A stretch of 64,000 nucleotides of DNA from Hydrogenophaga sp040372165 (GCF_040372165.1 NZ_BAABWG010000004.1:1-64000), one strand, 5' to 3'; positions 36,001 to 44,200 are shown, numbered from the stretch's first letter. Program-made: numbers and translations. The notes: generated by a model not told the origin, from the letters alone.

Positions 36001-38645
36001 GTGACGGTAAAGCTGACGGCGTCCGTGCCATTGAAATTGGTGGGGGGTATGTAGGTGTAGCTGCCATCTGAAGCGATGGTGACGCTGCCGCCTTGTGTGG
36101 TGGCGAAGGTGCCAGCGACCACGGTGAGCGTGTCGCCGTCGACGTCGGTGTCGTTGGCGTCAAGCTCGACGCTGGATATGAATGGCGTATCTTCCGTGGT
36201 GGCAACAGTGTCGTCCACCGCCACCGGAGCGTCATTGACGGCAGCGACGTTGAGCGTCAAGGTGCCGGTGTCGGATGCGATCCCGTCGGTGACGGTATAG
36301 CTGACGGTGTCCGTGCCATTGAAATTGGTGGGGGGTGTGTAGGTGTAGCTGCCATCTGAAGCGATGGTGATGCTGCCGCCTTGTGTGGTAGCGAAGGTGC
36401 CAGCGACCACGGTGAGCGAGTCGCCGTCGGCATCGGTGTCATTGGCGTCAAGCTCGACGCTGGATGTGAATGGCGTGTCTTCCGTGGCGGCGGCGGTGTC
36501 GTCTACCGCCACCGGTGCGTCGTTCACGTCCCGGAACTGCAAGTCCACCGTGGGCGGTGATGCGTTGGAACCGTCAGGATTCAGCGCGGGCACACCGGCC
36601 AGATTGAAATTGCCGCCAATGACGTTTTCATCGTTGGGGACAGGGCCGTCGTTGACGTTGCTGCCCTCAAAGATGTCGAGCAGTCCATCGCCGTCGGTGT
36701 CGGTGGTGCTGATGATGGAAGTGGCTTGGCCGTCACCTCGCTCGGCCACATCACCCATGCCATCGTTGTCGCTGTCGGCATCGAGAAAGTCGGCCGTGCC
36801 ATCGCCATCCGTGTCGACGGGCGTCAGGCCTTCGCCAGCGCCAGGACTGCTTTCGTAGGCGTCATCAAGGCCGTTGCCGTCGCTGTCGATGCCAGAGGGT
36901 GCGATGTAGCTGGCGGTGCCCTGAGCTTCCACATTGTCGGTGATGCCGTCGTTGTCGGCATCAATGTCCTGCGTCGTTCCCACAGGGACTGCGACCACCC
37001 CAAAAATGAAACCATGCGGGTCATTGCCGGTATAGCTGAGCACCACGTCGGATGCTGTGCGCGGAATCTCGTAGAAGGTGTAGCCGTTGCCCGTGGTGTC
37101 GAGGTTGGTGCTGATGACCGTACCGGTCTGGCCAACGGTGTTGGACTCCACGCCATCGAGCAACGAGTATGTGCCTGAGCCGAACACGTCTGCATTGTCC
37201 AGTACCGTGAGCACTTCGCTGGAAGTGATGGTGGTAAAGGCGGTGCCACCGTATTCGGTCGCCAGACCAGCCACGCCGATGATGTAGTGGTATTCGTAGC
37301 CGCCGGTGTCGAGGCTTTCTGCGGTGGCGCCCCAGTCGACATTGATGTCCCGGGGTATGGAGCCAATCACGTCAAGATAGAGTGTGGGAATGGAAACGTC
37401 CGCGCCGTAGAAATTGACGTCCATGTTGGCCTGGGGTGGCTGGAACACCCGCCACTGGTCGCCGCCAACAACATCACCGGCCAGTACCGTGACCGATATG
37501 CCGCCAGCGGGTAGCGTGGCGGGGCCTGCCGGATCTACTGCGAACGTGTGCGTGTAGGGTGAAGTCTCGAGCAGGTTGGCTTCGGCCTCAGTGGGCGTGA
37601 CCATGGTGATCTCGGGGATGGCGCCTTCGTTGGCATCGATGATGCCGTCGTTGTCGTCATCGATATCGGCGGAGTCAATGACGCCATCGTTGTCAAAGTC
37701 TCCCGCGACCAATGTTCCGTTCCATCCGGTGGCGTCGATGGCTGCAGTGTCTACGGCAGTGCCAGAACGGTACTCCAGCGCCCAGTCTCCCGTGATGCCT
37801 GTGCTGTCGTCGGAGGCGGCGACGTCGGCACCGGTGGCCTGTGCCAGCGCGTCGACCATGGAGACACCGTTGGCATCGGCCGCCACATCGCAGCCGTAGA
37901 GGAGGATGTCGCCTGATGCACTCAATGCAGAGCCGATGGCAGCCAGCTCATCTGCGTACTCGCCGGACACAGTGCGCATATTGAGCACGGCGTTTCCCAG
38001 CGCCACCTGGCCAATGGCGCCGTGGCTGACGATGTGAATGGCGTCGATGTCTGAGCGCCCTTCGAGCAGACTGGCCATCTGGGTCACGCCATTGCCGCTT
38101 TCGTCGAGGATGTGGACTTCCAGGCGGGTGTCTTGCAGGTAGGGCTCGATGTCACTCACGCTGCCATCAATGAATACCACCTCGACCCGCTCGGTGCTGG
38201 CGATGGACGTGTCCGCATCATCGATGAACCCGCCCACGCCGTCTGCATCAGGCATAGGCATGAAAACTGACGTATCGTCAGCTGCGCTGGTGGGGGTGCC
38301 TTCGGCAAAGCCCATGGCGCCATCAGGTGCTCCCGATAGCGGTCCGAGGCTTTCCGAAGCGGGCTTGTCCTCCAAGCCGAACACGCCGCCCAATGCATCA
38401 GGCGTCTCCGGCGTTTCGTCCACAGGTGCGTCGTTCAACGACTGGGCTTCTGCCACGGTGCCGCCCATGGCGGCATCAAAGACAATGCGTGGCTCCAGCG
38501 CGAACGGAGCTTGGGATAACCGTTCTGGCTGCCTCGTCCTTGTTTGGCTTGATTTGGTACTGCGCGGTCCCGTTGTGGCGGTTTCGGCCGCGGCCACATA
38601 CGTGCCGACCGCCTCATTCCAGACTGACCGGTAGACCTTGTTCAT
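33051..38645 (-). CDS. Giant surface/secreted repeat protein (ESPR, LEPR-XLL, DUF4347, Ig-like repeats)
   Basis: A 1,864-residue protein. The order is: an ESPR-type extended signal (residues 1-24, MNKVYRSVWNEAVGTYVAAA); the LEPR-XLL motif LEPRIVFDAA (50-59); a DUF4347 domain (about 155-313) with HIVSHG (His208) and YGCDVA (Cys252); calcium-binding Asp-rich repeats (316-343); an unassigned beta region; more Asp-rich repeats (about 545-690); nine cadherin/Ig-like repeats of 96 residues (708-1571); a Pro-rich linker; and a 260-residue C-terminus of unknown fold. No beta-barrel autotransporter domain and no RTX nonapeptides are seen. ATG 38645 gives the ESPR start. It is convergent with the CAP lipoprotein. 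Probably an adhesin or matrix protein. Confidence 0.9.
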   Translation of the reverse strand: MNKVYRSVWNEAVGTYVAAAETATTGPRSTKSSQTRTRQPERLSQAPFALEPRIVFDAAMGGTVAEAQSLNDAPVDETPETPDALGGVFGLEDKPASESLGPLSGAPDGAMGFAEGTPTSAADDTSVFMPMPDADGVGGFIDDADTSIASTERVEVVFIDGSVSDIEPYLQDTRLEVHILDESGNGVTQMASLLEGRSDIDAIHIVSHGAIGQVALGNAVLNMRTVSGEYADELAAIGSALSASGDILLYGCDVAADANGVSMVDALAQATGADVAASDDSTGITGDWALEYRSGTAVDTAAIDATGWNGTLVAGDFDNDGVIDSADIDDDNDGIIDANEGAIPEITMVTPTEAEANLLETSPYTHTFAVDPAGPATLPAGGISVTVLAGDVVGGDQWRVFQPPQANMDVNFYGADVSIPTLYLDVIGSIPRDINVDWGATAESLDTGGYEYHYIIGVAGLATEYGGTAFTTITSSEVLTVLDNADVFGSGTYSLLDGVESNTVGQTGTVISTNLDTTGNGYTFYEIPRTASDVVLSYTGNDPHGFIFGVVAVPVGTTQDIDADNDGITDNVEAQGTASYIAPSGIDSDGNGLDDAYESSPGAGEGLTPVDTDGDGTADFLDADSDNDGMGDVAERGDGQATSIISTTDTDGDGLLDIFEGSNVNDGPVPNDENVIGGNFNLAGVPALNPDGSNASPPTVDLQFRDVNDAPVAVDDTAAATEDTPFTSSVELDANDTDADGDSLTVVAGTFATTQGGSITIASDGSYTYTPPTNFNGTDTVSYTVTDGIASDTGTLTLNVAAVNDAPVAVDDTVATTEDTPFISSVELDANDTDVDGDTLTVVAGTFATTQGGSVTIASDGSYTYIPPTNFNGTDAVSFTVTDGIASDTGTLTLNVAAVNDAPVAVDDTAATTEDTLFTSTVDLDANDTDVDGDTLTVVAGTFATTQGGSITIASDGSYTYTPPSNFNGTDTVSYTVTDGIASDTGTLTLNVAAVNDAPVAVDDTVATTEDTPFISSVELDANDTDIDGDTLTVVAGTFATTQGGSITIATDGSYSYTPPPDFNGVDSVDYVVTDGSASDTGTLTINVAAANDAPIAVNDTATTNEDVPLSSSVPLVSNDVDVDGDALTAVAGTFATTQGGTIVIASNGHFTYTPAANFNGTDTVDYFVTDGNASDTGTLTITVGAVNDAPVATDDTISVVEDQVFTSTVDLDANDTDADGDLLTVVAGTFATAQGGSITIASDGSYTYTPPTNFNGTDSVSYTVTDGTDSDTGTLTISVGPANDPPNALDDTAATDEDTPLSSTISLLANDTDVDGDGLTAVAGTFATAQGGSITITNDGHYTYTPPPDFNGIDTVDYTVTDSAASDTGTLTITVGAVNDAPVAVNDTATTSEDAPLTSTMNLVSNDTDVDGDLLTAVAGTFTTAQGGSITIASDGSYTYTPPTDFNGTDTVSYTVTDGAASDTGTLSITVTPVNDAPVAVDDSANAHENTRLSGSVSLLANDTDLDGDTLTAVTGTFATTQGGRITIAADGSYTYTPPANFSGTDTVDYTVTDGMASDIGTLTVRVAAAPPPPPAPAPSPAPVEAPAPAPAPVEAPPPQAAEGSVTPAETLAYDSFPTSTYNTPPELHVLRAVGSASAESQLWTSGLTPGAIGTLLLAEAMAQAPDDLLLSESQTMPIFGTAPVMSTGGALTMHPVVHVQHAVRHEPVTSEHGIYVQKAVRSSQMHAVLQQSVATHLALSDGLTGPDDTSSAPTAPPVRSILGIGGEGTPMKVEPLQERPARSPAPERVMEPESHLDSRPSDSKPPADPAEVEAPSPASPEGGPGFRAPTMPIDPAELVRAAPGFKAQLAAAVAWRSGTTGQ
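33933..36524 (-). repeat. Nine tandem 288-bp coding repeats
   Basis: Nine in-frame units of 288 bp (96 codons) each begin NDAPVAVDDTA-like and contain DANDTDxDGD, TFATTQGGSITIASDGSYTYTPP and SDTGTL. The first four units (right end) are nearly identical at DNA level, while the last ones diverge. This suggests recent duplication or gene conversion at the N-terminal side of the array. Confidence 0.92.
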
Positions 38646-38859
38646 TGCGCGGAGCACCTGGCTGGGTGCTTGAGAAAAGCGGAGGAAAGCACCGAGACGG
38701 TGCTCTCCGGACTGCCTCGTTATCGGCAGTTCGCGCAGAAACTTGGGCCTTCGGCACGCATACCGACCGGCCCGCCAGTCAGGAGTTCTTGGTCTTGGCG
38801 TGCGTTGACGAGGTCTGGCAGGAGGAGCGGGGAAACTCGAACCGGCGTGATGTCAAAAG

Positions 38860-38887
38860 AAAGGGTGAGCAATGAGGCCCACCCTTT
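38860..38887 (-). terminator. Terminator of the GMC dehydrogenase operon
   Basis: On the minus strand AAAGGGTG, a 12-base loop and CACCCTTT are followed by CTTTTG. It lies 38 bases past the GMC stop codon and is correctly oriented for that operon. Confidence 0.65.
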
Positions 38888-38924
38888 GCGTACGTCGGTC
38901 AGAAAGACATCAGAAGGCCTAATT

Positions 38925-40496
38925 TCAGCGTTTTTTCTTCAGCATCTGCTCGCTCACATAGTGGGCCAACGCATACACGGTTTCAGAAGGGTTGTAGCCA
39001 ATGGAGGTGGGCAGCAAGCTGGCGTCCACCACGTACAGGTTCTTCACGTCGTGGGTTTCGCCATAGGGGTTGACCACGGTGGTCTTCGGGTCGCGACCCA
39101 TGCGACAGGTGCCTTGCGGGTGGAAGGAGGTGTATTTGTAGCGGGCCGGCTCGTTCTTCAGCGCGTTGATCACCTTCTCCACATCATCCACGCTGTCGAT
39201 GGACGAGATGTTGGAGGTGGGCAGGTACAGACGCTTGGCGCCCGCCGCAAACAGGATTTTGGCGGTGGAGATCAAGCCCTTCTTCATGGACTCGAAGTCT
39301 TCATCGTCCACGGTGTAGTTGATCTCCTTGTGGCCATCCTTCCAGCGCACCTCGCCCACGTTCTTGTCGTGGATCAGGCTGATCAGACGGATGGTGTTCT
39401 TGTAGCCGCTCATGTAGGCCATGTAGGCCTTGCCGGTGCCAGGCTCGGCCTGGAAGCTGGCTTCCACCGGCTCCTGAATGGCGTTGAGCAGGATGTAGCC
39501 GCCGTTCTCTGGCAGTGTGTCGCGGTCCATGTACAAGGAGTGCGTGGCGCCGTGGAAGTCATTGACCTCATGTGGGAACTCGGCTGTCACCGACAGGCTG
39601 GGGTGGCAAGCGAAGTTCTTGCCGACTTGCCCGCTGCTGTTGGCCAGGCCGCTTTTGAGCAGTAGCAATGGCGTTTGAATCGGGCCGGCCGCCATCACCA
39701 CGGTGGGTGCGTCGATCTGCATGTCGGCCTTCTTGGCGCCGGTGGCCGGGTCGATGACTTCCGCCTTCACGCCGGTGGCCTTGCCGTCTTTTGACAGCAC
39801 CTGCGTCACGCGGGTGTCGGAGTGGATGGTCGCGCCGTGGGCCACCGCCCATGGCAGGTAGGTCACCAGCATGGATTGCTTGCGGTCTGAAACGCAGCCG
39901 GCAAAGCAGAACCCCGTGATGGCGCAGTCCTTGATGTTGCGCTTGGCCTTTCCCAGCGGGAAGTCCAGCTTCTGCATGCCCTCGCCAATCAGCTCGGCAC
40001 CCGGGCTGGTTTCGTTGGGTTTGACGGTACGGATGTGCAGATTGCGCTCCACCTTTTCAAAGATGGGGGTCATCACCTGCGGGGTGAGGTTGCTCAGACC
40101 AAACTCTTTGGCCCAGAGCTTGAGGTAGTAATCCGGCGTGCGGAAGCACAGGGCTGCGTTGACAACGGTGGAGCCACCGACGCAAGCGCCTTGCAGCACG
40201 GTGATGTCGCCGGTGGTGTTGGCCTGGCCACCATGGTCCTGGTACATCATGCCCATGGCCACCGCCAGCATTTCCGGAAATTTCTCGGAAGGCACATAAG
40301 GTCCGGCCTCAAGCACGATGACTTTCTTGCCAGCCTTGGCCAACTCGTAGGCCGCGATGGCGCCGCCTGCGCCCGAGCCGATCACCACGGCATCGGCCTT
40401 GAGGTGGAGCTTGTCCTGCTGGATGTCGGCCGCTTGCGTCACGGCCAGGCCTTGCTTGGCCACTTTCACTTTGATAGGGGTGTGATTCTTGGTCAT
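38925..40496 (-). CDS. GMC-family FAD dehydrogenase, large subunit with iron-sulfur motif
   Basis: A 523-residue flavoprotein of the glucose-methanol-choline family, likely oxidising an alcohol or sugar. The FAD-binding GSGAGGAIAAYELAKAGKKV is at residues 40-59, and the catalytic region carries FHPQGTCRMGRDP and VVDASLLPTSIGYNP. Cys191, Cys197 and Cys201 form CX5CX3C, the spacing known for the [3Fe-4S] cluster of bacterial FAD-glucose dehydrogenase. It has no signal peptide. Export would depend on the Tat-bearing partner encoded directly upstream. No cytochrome subunit gene is adjacent. Confidence 0.88.
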   Translation of the reverse strand: MTKNHTPIKVKVAKQGLAVTQAADIQQDKLHLKADAVVIGSGAGGAIAAYELAKAGKKVIVLEAGPYVPSEKFPEMLAVAMGMMYQDHGGQANTTGDITVLQGACVGGSTVVNAALCFRTPDYYLKLWAKEFGLSNLTPQVMTPIFEKVERNLHIRTVKPNETSPGAELIGEGMQKLDFPLGKAKRNIKDCAITGFCFAGCVSDRKQSMLVTYLPWAVAHGATIHSDTRVTQVLSKDGKATGVKAEVIDPATGAKKADMQIDAPTVVMAAGPIQTPLLLLKSGLANSSGQVGKNFACHPSLSVTAEFPHEVNDFHGATHSLYMDRDTLPENGGYILLNAIQEPVEASFQAEPGTGKAYMAYMSGYKNTIRLISLIHDKNVGEVRWKDGHKEINYTVDDEDFESMKKGLISTAKILFAAGAKRLYLPTSNISSIDSVDDVEKVINALKNEPARYKYTSFHPQGTCRMGRDPKTTVVNPYGETHDVKNLYVVDASLLPTSIGYNPSETVYALAHYVSEQMLKKKR

Positions 40497-40615
40497 TCGC
40501 TTGTCTCCATTCCGGCTTTCTCAGCACATGGCTTTGGGCATCGGAATCGTGGGGGTTCTCGGATCTCGGTTCTTTGAACTGACGGCTGAAGAGCTGTGGC
40601 GTCGAACGCCTGGCT

Positions 40616-41203
40616 TCAACGCGTCGGCAAGGGCGCATTGCCCAACGACACCAGCCCGTTCTTCTTGGAGATGGGTCCGTCGTAGCCGGTAGGGGCCCAG
40701 GAGGCAGGGTTGGCCCAGTACGAGAGCTGCACCAGCTTCTTCAAACCCATGGACAAACCGCGGTGCGGCGGTTGGTCCGAGTTGCCCCAGGCATCGAGAA
40801 ACGCGGCGGCAGTCGCGTCATCGAGTTCGATAAACGTCTTGCCGTGTTGCGCTTTGGGCCCGTCATTGAAGTAAGCCAGGCCACCCTTGAGGCCAGCGAG
40901 AATGTGCGGCTCCATGGTGCCGAGCAAGGCGCCGTCGAGCGTGCCCAGCAGCTCGGCCGGCTTCCAGGGCGTCAGCGGTGTGCCTTCCACGGGCAGCACC
41001 ACTTCGGCCACGCGCAGGAAGATGCGGGTCTCGGCTTCGTTGATGGATTTGAGCTGGGGTACAGCAATCGTTGAGCCTGCCGCTGCTGCGCCTGCGCCCA
41101 GTGTGGCAGCCGCTGCGCCTGTGAAGGCCAAAAAGTCGCGTCGCTGCATGCGTCCGATGACGCCGAGCGCACGGTCAAGAGAGGTGGGGTCGTAGGTGGC
41201 CAT
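40616..41203 (-). CDS. Tat-exported small subunit (gluconate 2-dehydrogenase subunit 3-like)
   Basis: A 195-residue protein with a twin-arginine leader (RMQRRDFLAFTGAAAATLGAGAAAAG) and the pattern of the gluconate 2-dehydrogenase subunit 3 family (FLRVAEVVLPVEGTPLTPW). Such small subunits carry GMC catalytic partners through the Tat system. The frame is open to 41536, but ATG 41203 fits the Tat signal. It is first in the operon with the GMC gene, downstream of a sigma-54 promoter. Confidence 0.87.
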   Translation of the reverse strand: MATYDPTSLDRALGVIGRMQRRDFLAFTGAAAATLGAGAAAAGSTIAVPQLKSINEAETRIFLRVAEVVLPVEGTPLTPWKPAELLGTLDGALLGTMEPHILAGLKGGLAYFNDGPKAQHGKTFIELDDATAAAFLDAWGNSDQPPHRGLSMGLKKLVQLSYWANPASWAPTGYDGPISKKNGLVSLGNAPLPTR

Positions 41204-41325
41204 TTGCGTGTTGTCTCCTGTCTTCGTGGGTGCGACCCGGCATATCAAGCGTTGTGAATCTGGTCGCCTGCACCTGTGTGCGCCGGAGTTGCCATCCGAA
41301 TTTGCCGAGTCTCGAACGGTCTCAG

Positions 41326-41341
41326 TGCAACCCGCATGCCA
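41326..41341 (-). promoter_or_regulatory. Sigma-54 promoter of the GMC operon
   Basis: On the minus strand TGGCAT-N5-TTGCA keeps the invariant GG (-24) and GC (-12) exactly 12 bases apart. The start would be near 41313, about 110 bases before the small-subunit gene. A sigma-54 activator gene lies divergently next door. Confidence 0.78.
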
Positions 41342-41451
41342 AACATGCACGCAACTTCCGGATGGTGGTGTTTGTTCGGGGTTACTACTGATAGAACGAG
41401 GGGGCTCATGAACTAAATTGCATATTCGCGATGGAATCGTCATCTCTGGCT

Positions 41452-41506
41452 GAGACGAATACATCAACACGAGACACAGGCGTCTCAATCTGAGACGGCA
41501 TGAGAC
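41452..41506. promoter_or_regulatory. Array of GAGAC boxes, probable activator sites
   Basis: GAGAC occurs at 41452-41456, 41471-41475, 41492-41496 and 41502-41506, with its complement GTCTC at 41482-41486. The pair 41471/41486 forms GAGAC-N6-GTCTC. Spacing is near 10 or 20 bases, i.e. one helix face. The array lies 140-195 bases upstream of the predicted GMC start and directly before the activator gene. Together with the promoter it accounts for the 310-base gap 41204-41513. Confidence 0.65.
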
Positions 41507-41513
41507 GCGCTTC

Positions 41514-43484
41514 ATGGGCCACCCTGACCACACCACTACCGATTCCCGCTATTGGCCGGAGCGCATCTGGCAAGCGCGTCAGCGCTATTTCGATGAAGGC
41601 GAGCACCCGGCGGATCTGGATCAAACCCTCATCCGCTCCTGGGAGCGCTGCCAGCGCGCAGGTCTTGAGCCACAAGAACGCGCCGCGTTTGATCCGGTGG
41701 AGCGTAGCCACCTCTCGCTGCTGCTCGAGCGTGAGCAGGGCCTGATGCAGGCAGCCAAGGCTGAGCTGGATGCGCTGGCCGCAGCAGTCTCCAGTGCAGG
41801 CTACGCCGTGCTGCTCACCGACGCACGCGGACAGGTGCTGGCTGTCGCGGGTGACCTCAAGCAGCGAAGCGACCACATGCGCAAAGCCTTCCGTCCAGGC
41901 ATTGATGCGTCTGAAGCTGCGATAGGCACAAGTGCCATGGCCATGGCGATCGCTGAAGGGCGGGCGGCCAAGGTGCTGGGGGCCGAGCACTACCTCAGCG
42001 ACAACCAGCTGCTGCATTGCTGCGCCGCACCTGTGTTCGACCCTCAAGGAAAACTCGTTGGAACAGTAGACGTCACGCGCGATGTGCCACACGTCATGCC
42101 AGGCGTCATGGGCCTGGTTCGCAACTGCGCCGCGCGCATTGAGGCGCGCCTCTTTCACGCCATGCCTGCGTTTCTGCATGTCAACCTGGTGGGCGAAGAG
42201 GGCGCCATGCTGGCGTTCGACCGCGACGGCCAGGTGCTGGCGGCCAGCGTTGGCGCGCGGCGCCTGATCGATCTGCCCGCCATCGGTGGGCGGTTTGCAT
42301 TCGAGGATTTGTTTGAAGGTCGTTTTGATGCCTGGGCGTCGCGGGCCACGCAGGCGGGTGTAGAGGCTGCTGCACTGGCCTTGCACGGCGGCATTCGCCT
42401 GCCGGTGCAATCGCTTGATGTCGCCACCGGCCGGCTGATGGCTGCATCCTCATTGCATGTTCGACCGGTTTCCGTCCAGCATGTCGCTCCCGGAAAAAGC
42501 CCAATGTCCGCCACAGCTTCGCCATCGTTGCCAGATGATGCCGTGTACCGGCGAGACTTTCTGATTGCCTCACGTGCGTTTGAAGCGGGCTTGCCGATCA
42601 TGGTCACAGGCGCGACCGGCGTGGGCAAGGAGGTCGCGGCTCGCGCATTGCATGACGGCAGCTCCCGTTCGGGCGCACCATTTCAGGCCATCAACTGCGG
42701 CGCCATATCGCCAGAGCTGATCGCTTCCGAACTCTTTGGTCATGTCGAGGGGGCCTACACCGGTGCGGCCAAGGGCGGGAGCGCTGGAAAGATCGTGGCC
42801 GCCAACGGAGGAACGGTCTTGCTCGACGAGATTGGCGACATGCCCTTGTCATTGCAGGTGGCCCTGCTGCGCGTGCTCGACAGCGGGGAAGTATTGCCCG
42901 TCGGGGCCAGCCGTTCCACACAGGTGGAAGTGCGCTTCCTGTGTGCCACCCACCGTGATCTTCGGCAACTGGTTGCCGAAGGCGCCTTTCGCGAAGACCT
43001 CTATTTCCGCCTGTCCGGTTGCCAGCTGCGAGTGCCCTGCCTGAAGGACCGGAGCGATTTCGATGCGGTGCTGGAACAGCTGTGCGCCAGGCTCAAACAC
43101 GACGCGCGCCGAATCGGCCTGCCGCTGCGAGCGCAGTTGCGGCAGCTGCCATGGCCGGGCAACGTGAGACAGTTGCAACATGCCTTGCAGCTCGCCTTTG
43201 CGCTCACACCCGACGAGGCCCGGCTCAGCATTGACGACTTCAGAACCGATGGCATCGCTGGTCCTGCCGCTTCAGACCAGGTCAGACCCGGGCAAGGGTT
43301 TGTACATGGTGGTGCTGAAGGCAAGAGCGCAAGCGCGAGCCTGGAAATGACCGAACGTCGAGCCATTGGCGAAGCACTGGCGTGCTGCAATGGCAACGTC
43401 ACAGCGGCTGCGCGCGTGCTTGGCATCAGCCGAGCGACGCTCTACCGCAAGCTCAAGGCCGACCCGACCATTGCCGCCAGCTGA
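41514..43484 (+). CDS. AcoR-type sigma-54-dependent activator
   Basis: A 656-residue enhancer-binding protein. It has an N-terminal GAF-like sensor (about 60-220), an AAA+ domain with Walker A GATGVGKE (366-373), the sigma-54 contact loop GAYTGA (413-418), Walker B VLLDEIGDM, and a Fis-type helix-turn-helix (GNVTAAARVLGISRATLYRKL) at the C-terminus. AcoR-like proteins respond to small alcohols or ketones. It is divergent from the GMC operon and very likely controls it; a GAGAC box lies eight bases before its ATG, so autoregulation is plausible. Confidence 0.92.
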   Translation: MGHPDHTTTDSRYWPERIWQARQRYFDEGEHPADLDQTLIRSWERCQRAGLEPQERAAFDPVERSHLSLLLEREQGLMQAAKAELDALAAAVSSAGYAVLLTDARGQVLAVAGDLKQRSDHMRKAFRPGIDASEAAIGTSAMAMAIAEGRAAKVLGAEHYLSDNQLLHCCAAPVFDPQGKLVGTVDVTRDVPHVMPGVMGLVRNCAARIEARLFHAMPAFLHVNLVGEEGAMLAFDRDGQVLAASVGARRLIDLPAIGGRFAFEDLFEGRFDAWASRATQAGVEAAALALHGGIRLPVQSLDVATGRLMAASSLHVRPVSVQHVAPGKSPMSATASPSLPDDAVYRRDFLIASRAFEAGLPIMVTGATGVGKEVAARALHDGSSRSGAPFQAINCGAISPELIASELFGHVEGAYTGAAKGGSAGKIVAANGGTVLLDEIGDMPLSLQVALLRVLDSGEVLPVGASRSTQVEVRFLCATHRDLRQLVAEGAFREDLYFRLSGCQLRVPCLKDRSDFDAVLEQLCARLKHDARRIGLPLRAQLRQLPWPGNVRQLQHALQLAFALTPDEARLSIDDFRTDGIAGPAASDQVRPGQGFVHGGAEGKSASASLEMTERRAIGEALACCNGNVTAAARVLGISRATLYRKLKADPTIAAS

Positions 43485-43816
43485 GCCTGAGCCTGAGGCT
43501 GAAGCGGCAATCCATTGCGCATGAGCAGCCGTGCGGCATGGATAGAGCACTCCGTTTTGAGGATGCGCTGCGGCGGTGAGCCGCATGGGCAGTGGATGGT
43601 CGCGGCACAATGGTCTTGCGAGGAGTGAGGTCAGGGACAGAAGCTGGCACCACGCAGTGCCGGCCGGATGCCTTGCTCCATACAGAACAACATGTCACAC
43701 ACAGGCGAAGCCGCCGCGCAAGCTTTGCGCGCGGTCAAGGGAGGAAACACACATGAAGCACACACTGTGAAGCGCAGCCAGGGCTACGCAGCAGCAGATG
43801 CATGAAGCTCGGTCCG
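43485..43816. other. 332-base gap, no gene seen
   Basis: Between the activator and a lipoprotein gene. It holds small inverted repeats (GGCAC/GTGCC at 43646-43661 and CGCGCAA/TTTGCGCG near 43716-43732). It also holds a GGAGG-preceded frame of only five codons (43753). I see no supported gene or promoter. Confidence 0.4.
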
Positions 43817-44200
43817 TCAAGGGCGTGAGCGGATCACCGAGATATTGCGCAGCCGGTAGTCGGCGACTCCGTTGACCTTGCAGAATGCCGTGGCGCGCAC
43901 GCGAACATGCTGACCATCCAGCGCGTCCAGCGCATGCGCATCCACCACCATGCGCTTGACGGTCTTGGCGCCACAAGTGCTCTGGTCATCAAGCGGCACC
44001 GGCTGGTCCAGCACCAGCTCATGCACTGCCTGCCCGCTGACAGGGTCGGTCACCGGCATCACCCGGCCGTCATACTCTGCCGGCTTGTTGGCACGCGGCT
44101 CGCCCGGGTGCAGCGGCGTGTGGACGCAGGCAGCAAGCACTGAGGCGGCGCTCAGGGCAAGCAAGAGGCGAGGCAGCGAGAGAATCTTGGCGTCAGGCAT
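43817..44200 (-). CDS. Small putative lipoprotein
   Basis: A 127-residue protein with a signal peptide and lipobox LAAC (about residue 25). The mature domain has two cysteines (DDQSTCGAKTVKRM and ATAFCKVNG) that may form a disulfide, and LDGQHVRVRATAF suggests a small beta barrel. I do not recognise the family. It stands alone between the GMC and catechol dioxygenase units. Confidence 0.68.
   Translation of the reverse strand: MPDAKILSLPRLLLALSAASVLAACVHTPLHPGEPRANKPAEYDGRVMPVTDPVSGQAVHELVLDQPVPLDDQSTCGAKTVKRMVVDAHALDALDGQHVRVRATAFCKVNGVADYRLRNISVIRSRP

Noticed and set aside
35034..36071. Long open frame (345 codons) on the plus strand antisense to the giant repeat gene, and similar ones nearby
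   Set aside because: They are mirror frames of the repetitive GC-rich coding sequence, show Gly/Val/Asp repeats with no family features and repeat with the same 288-bp period.
33933..36524. Regularly spaced repeats that might suggest a CRISPR or other array
   Set aside because: The period is 288 bp with no unique spacers, and the units are in frame within one long reading frame that encodes Ig-like domains.
43645..43660. TGGCAC followed by TGC as a sigma-54 promoter
   Set aside because: The GG-to-GC offset is 13 bases instead of 12, there is no TTGC, and the nearest downstream plus-strand frame has five codons.
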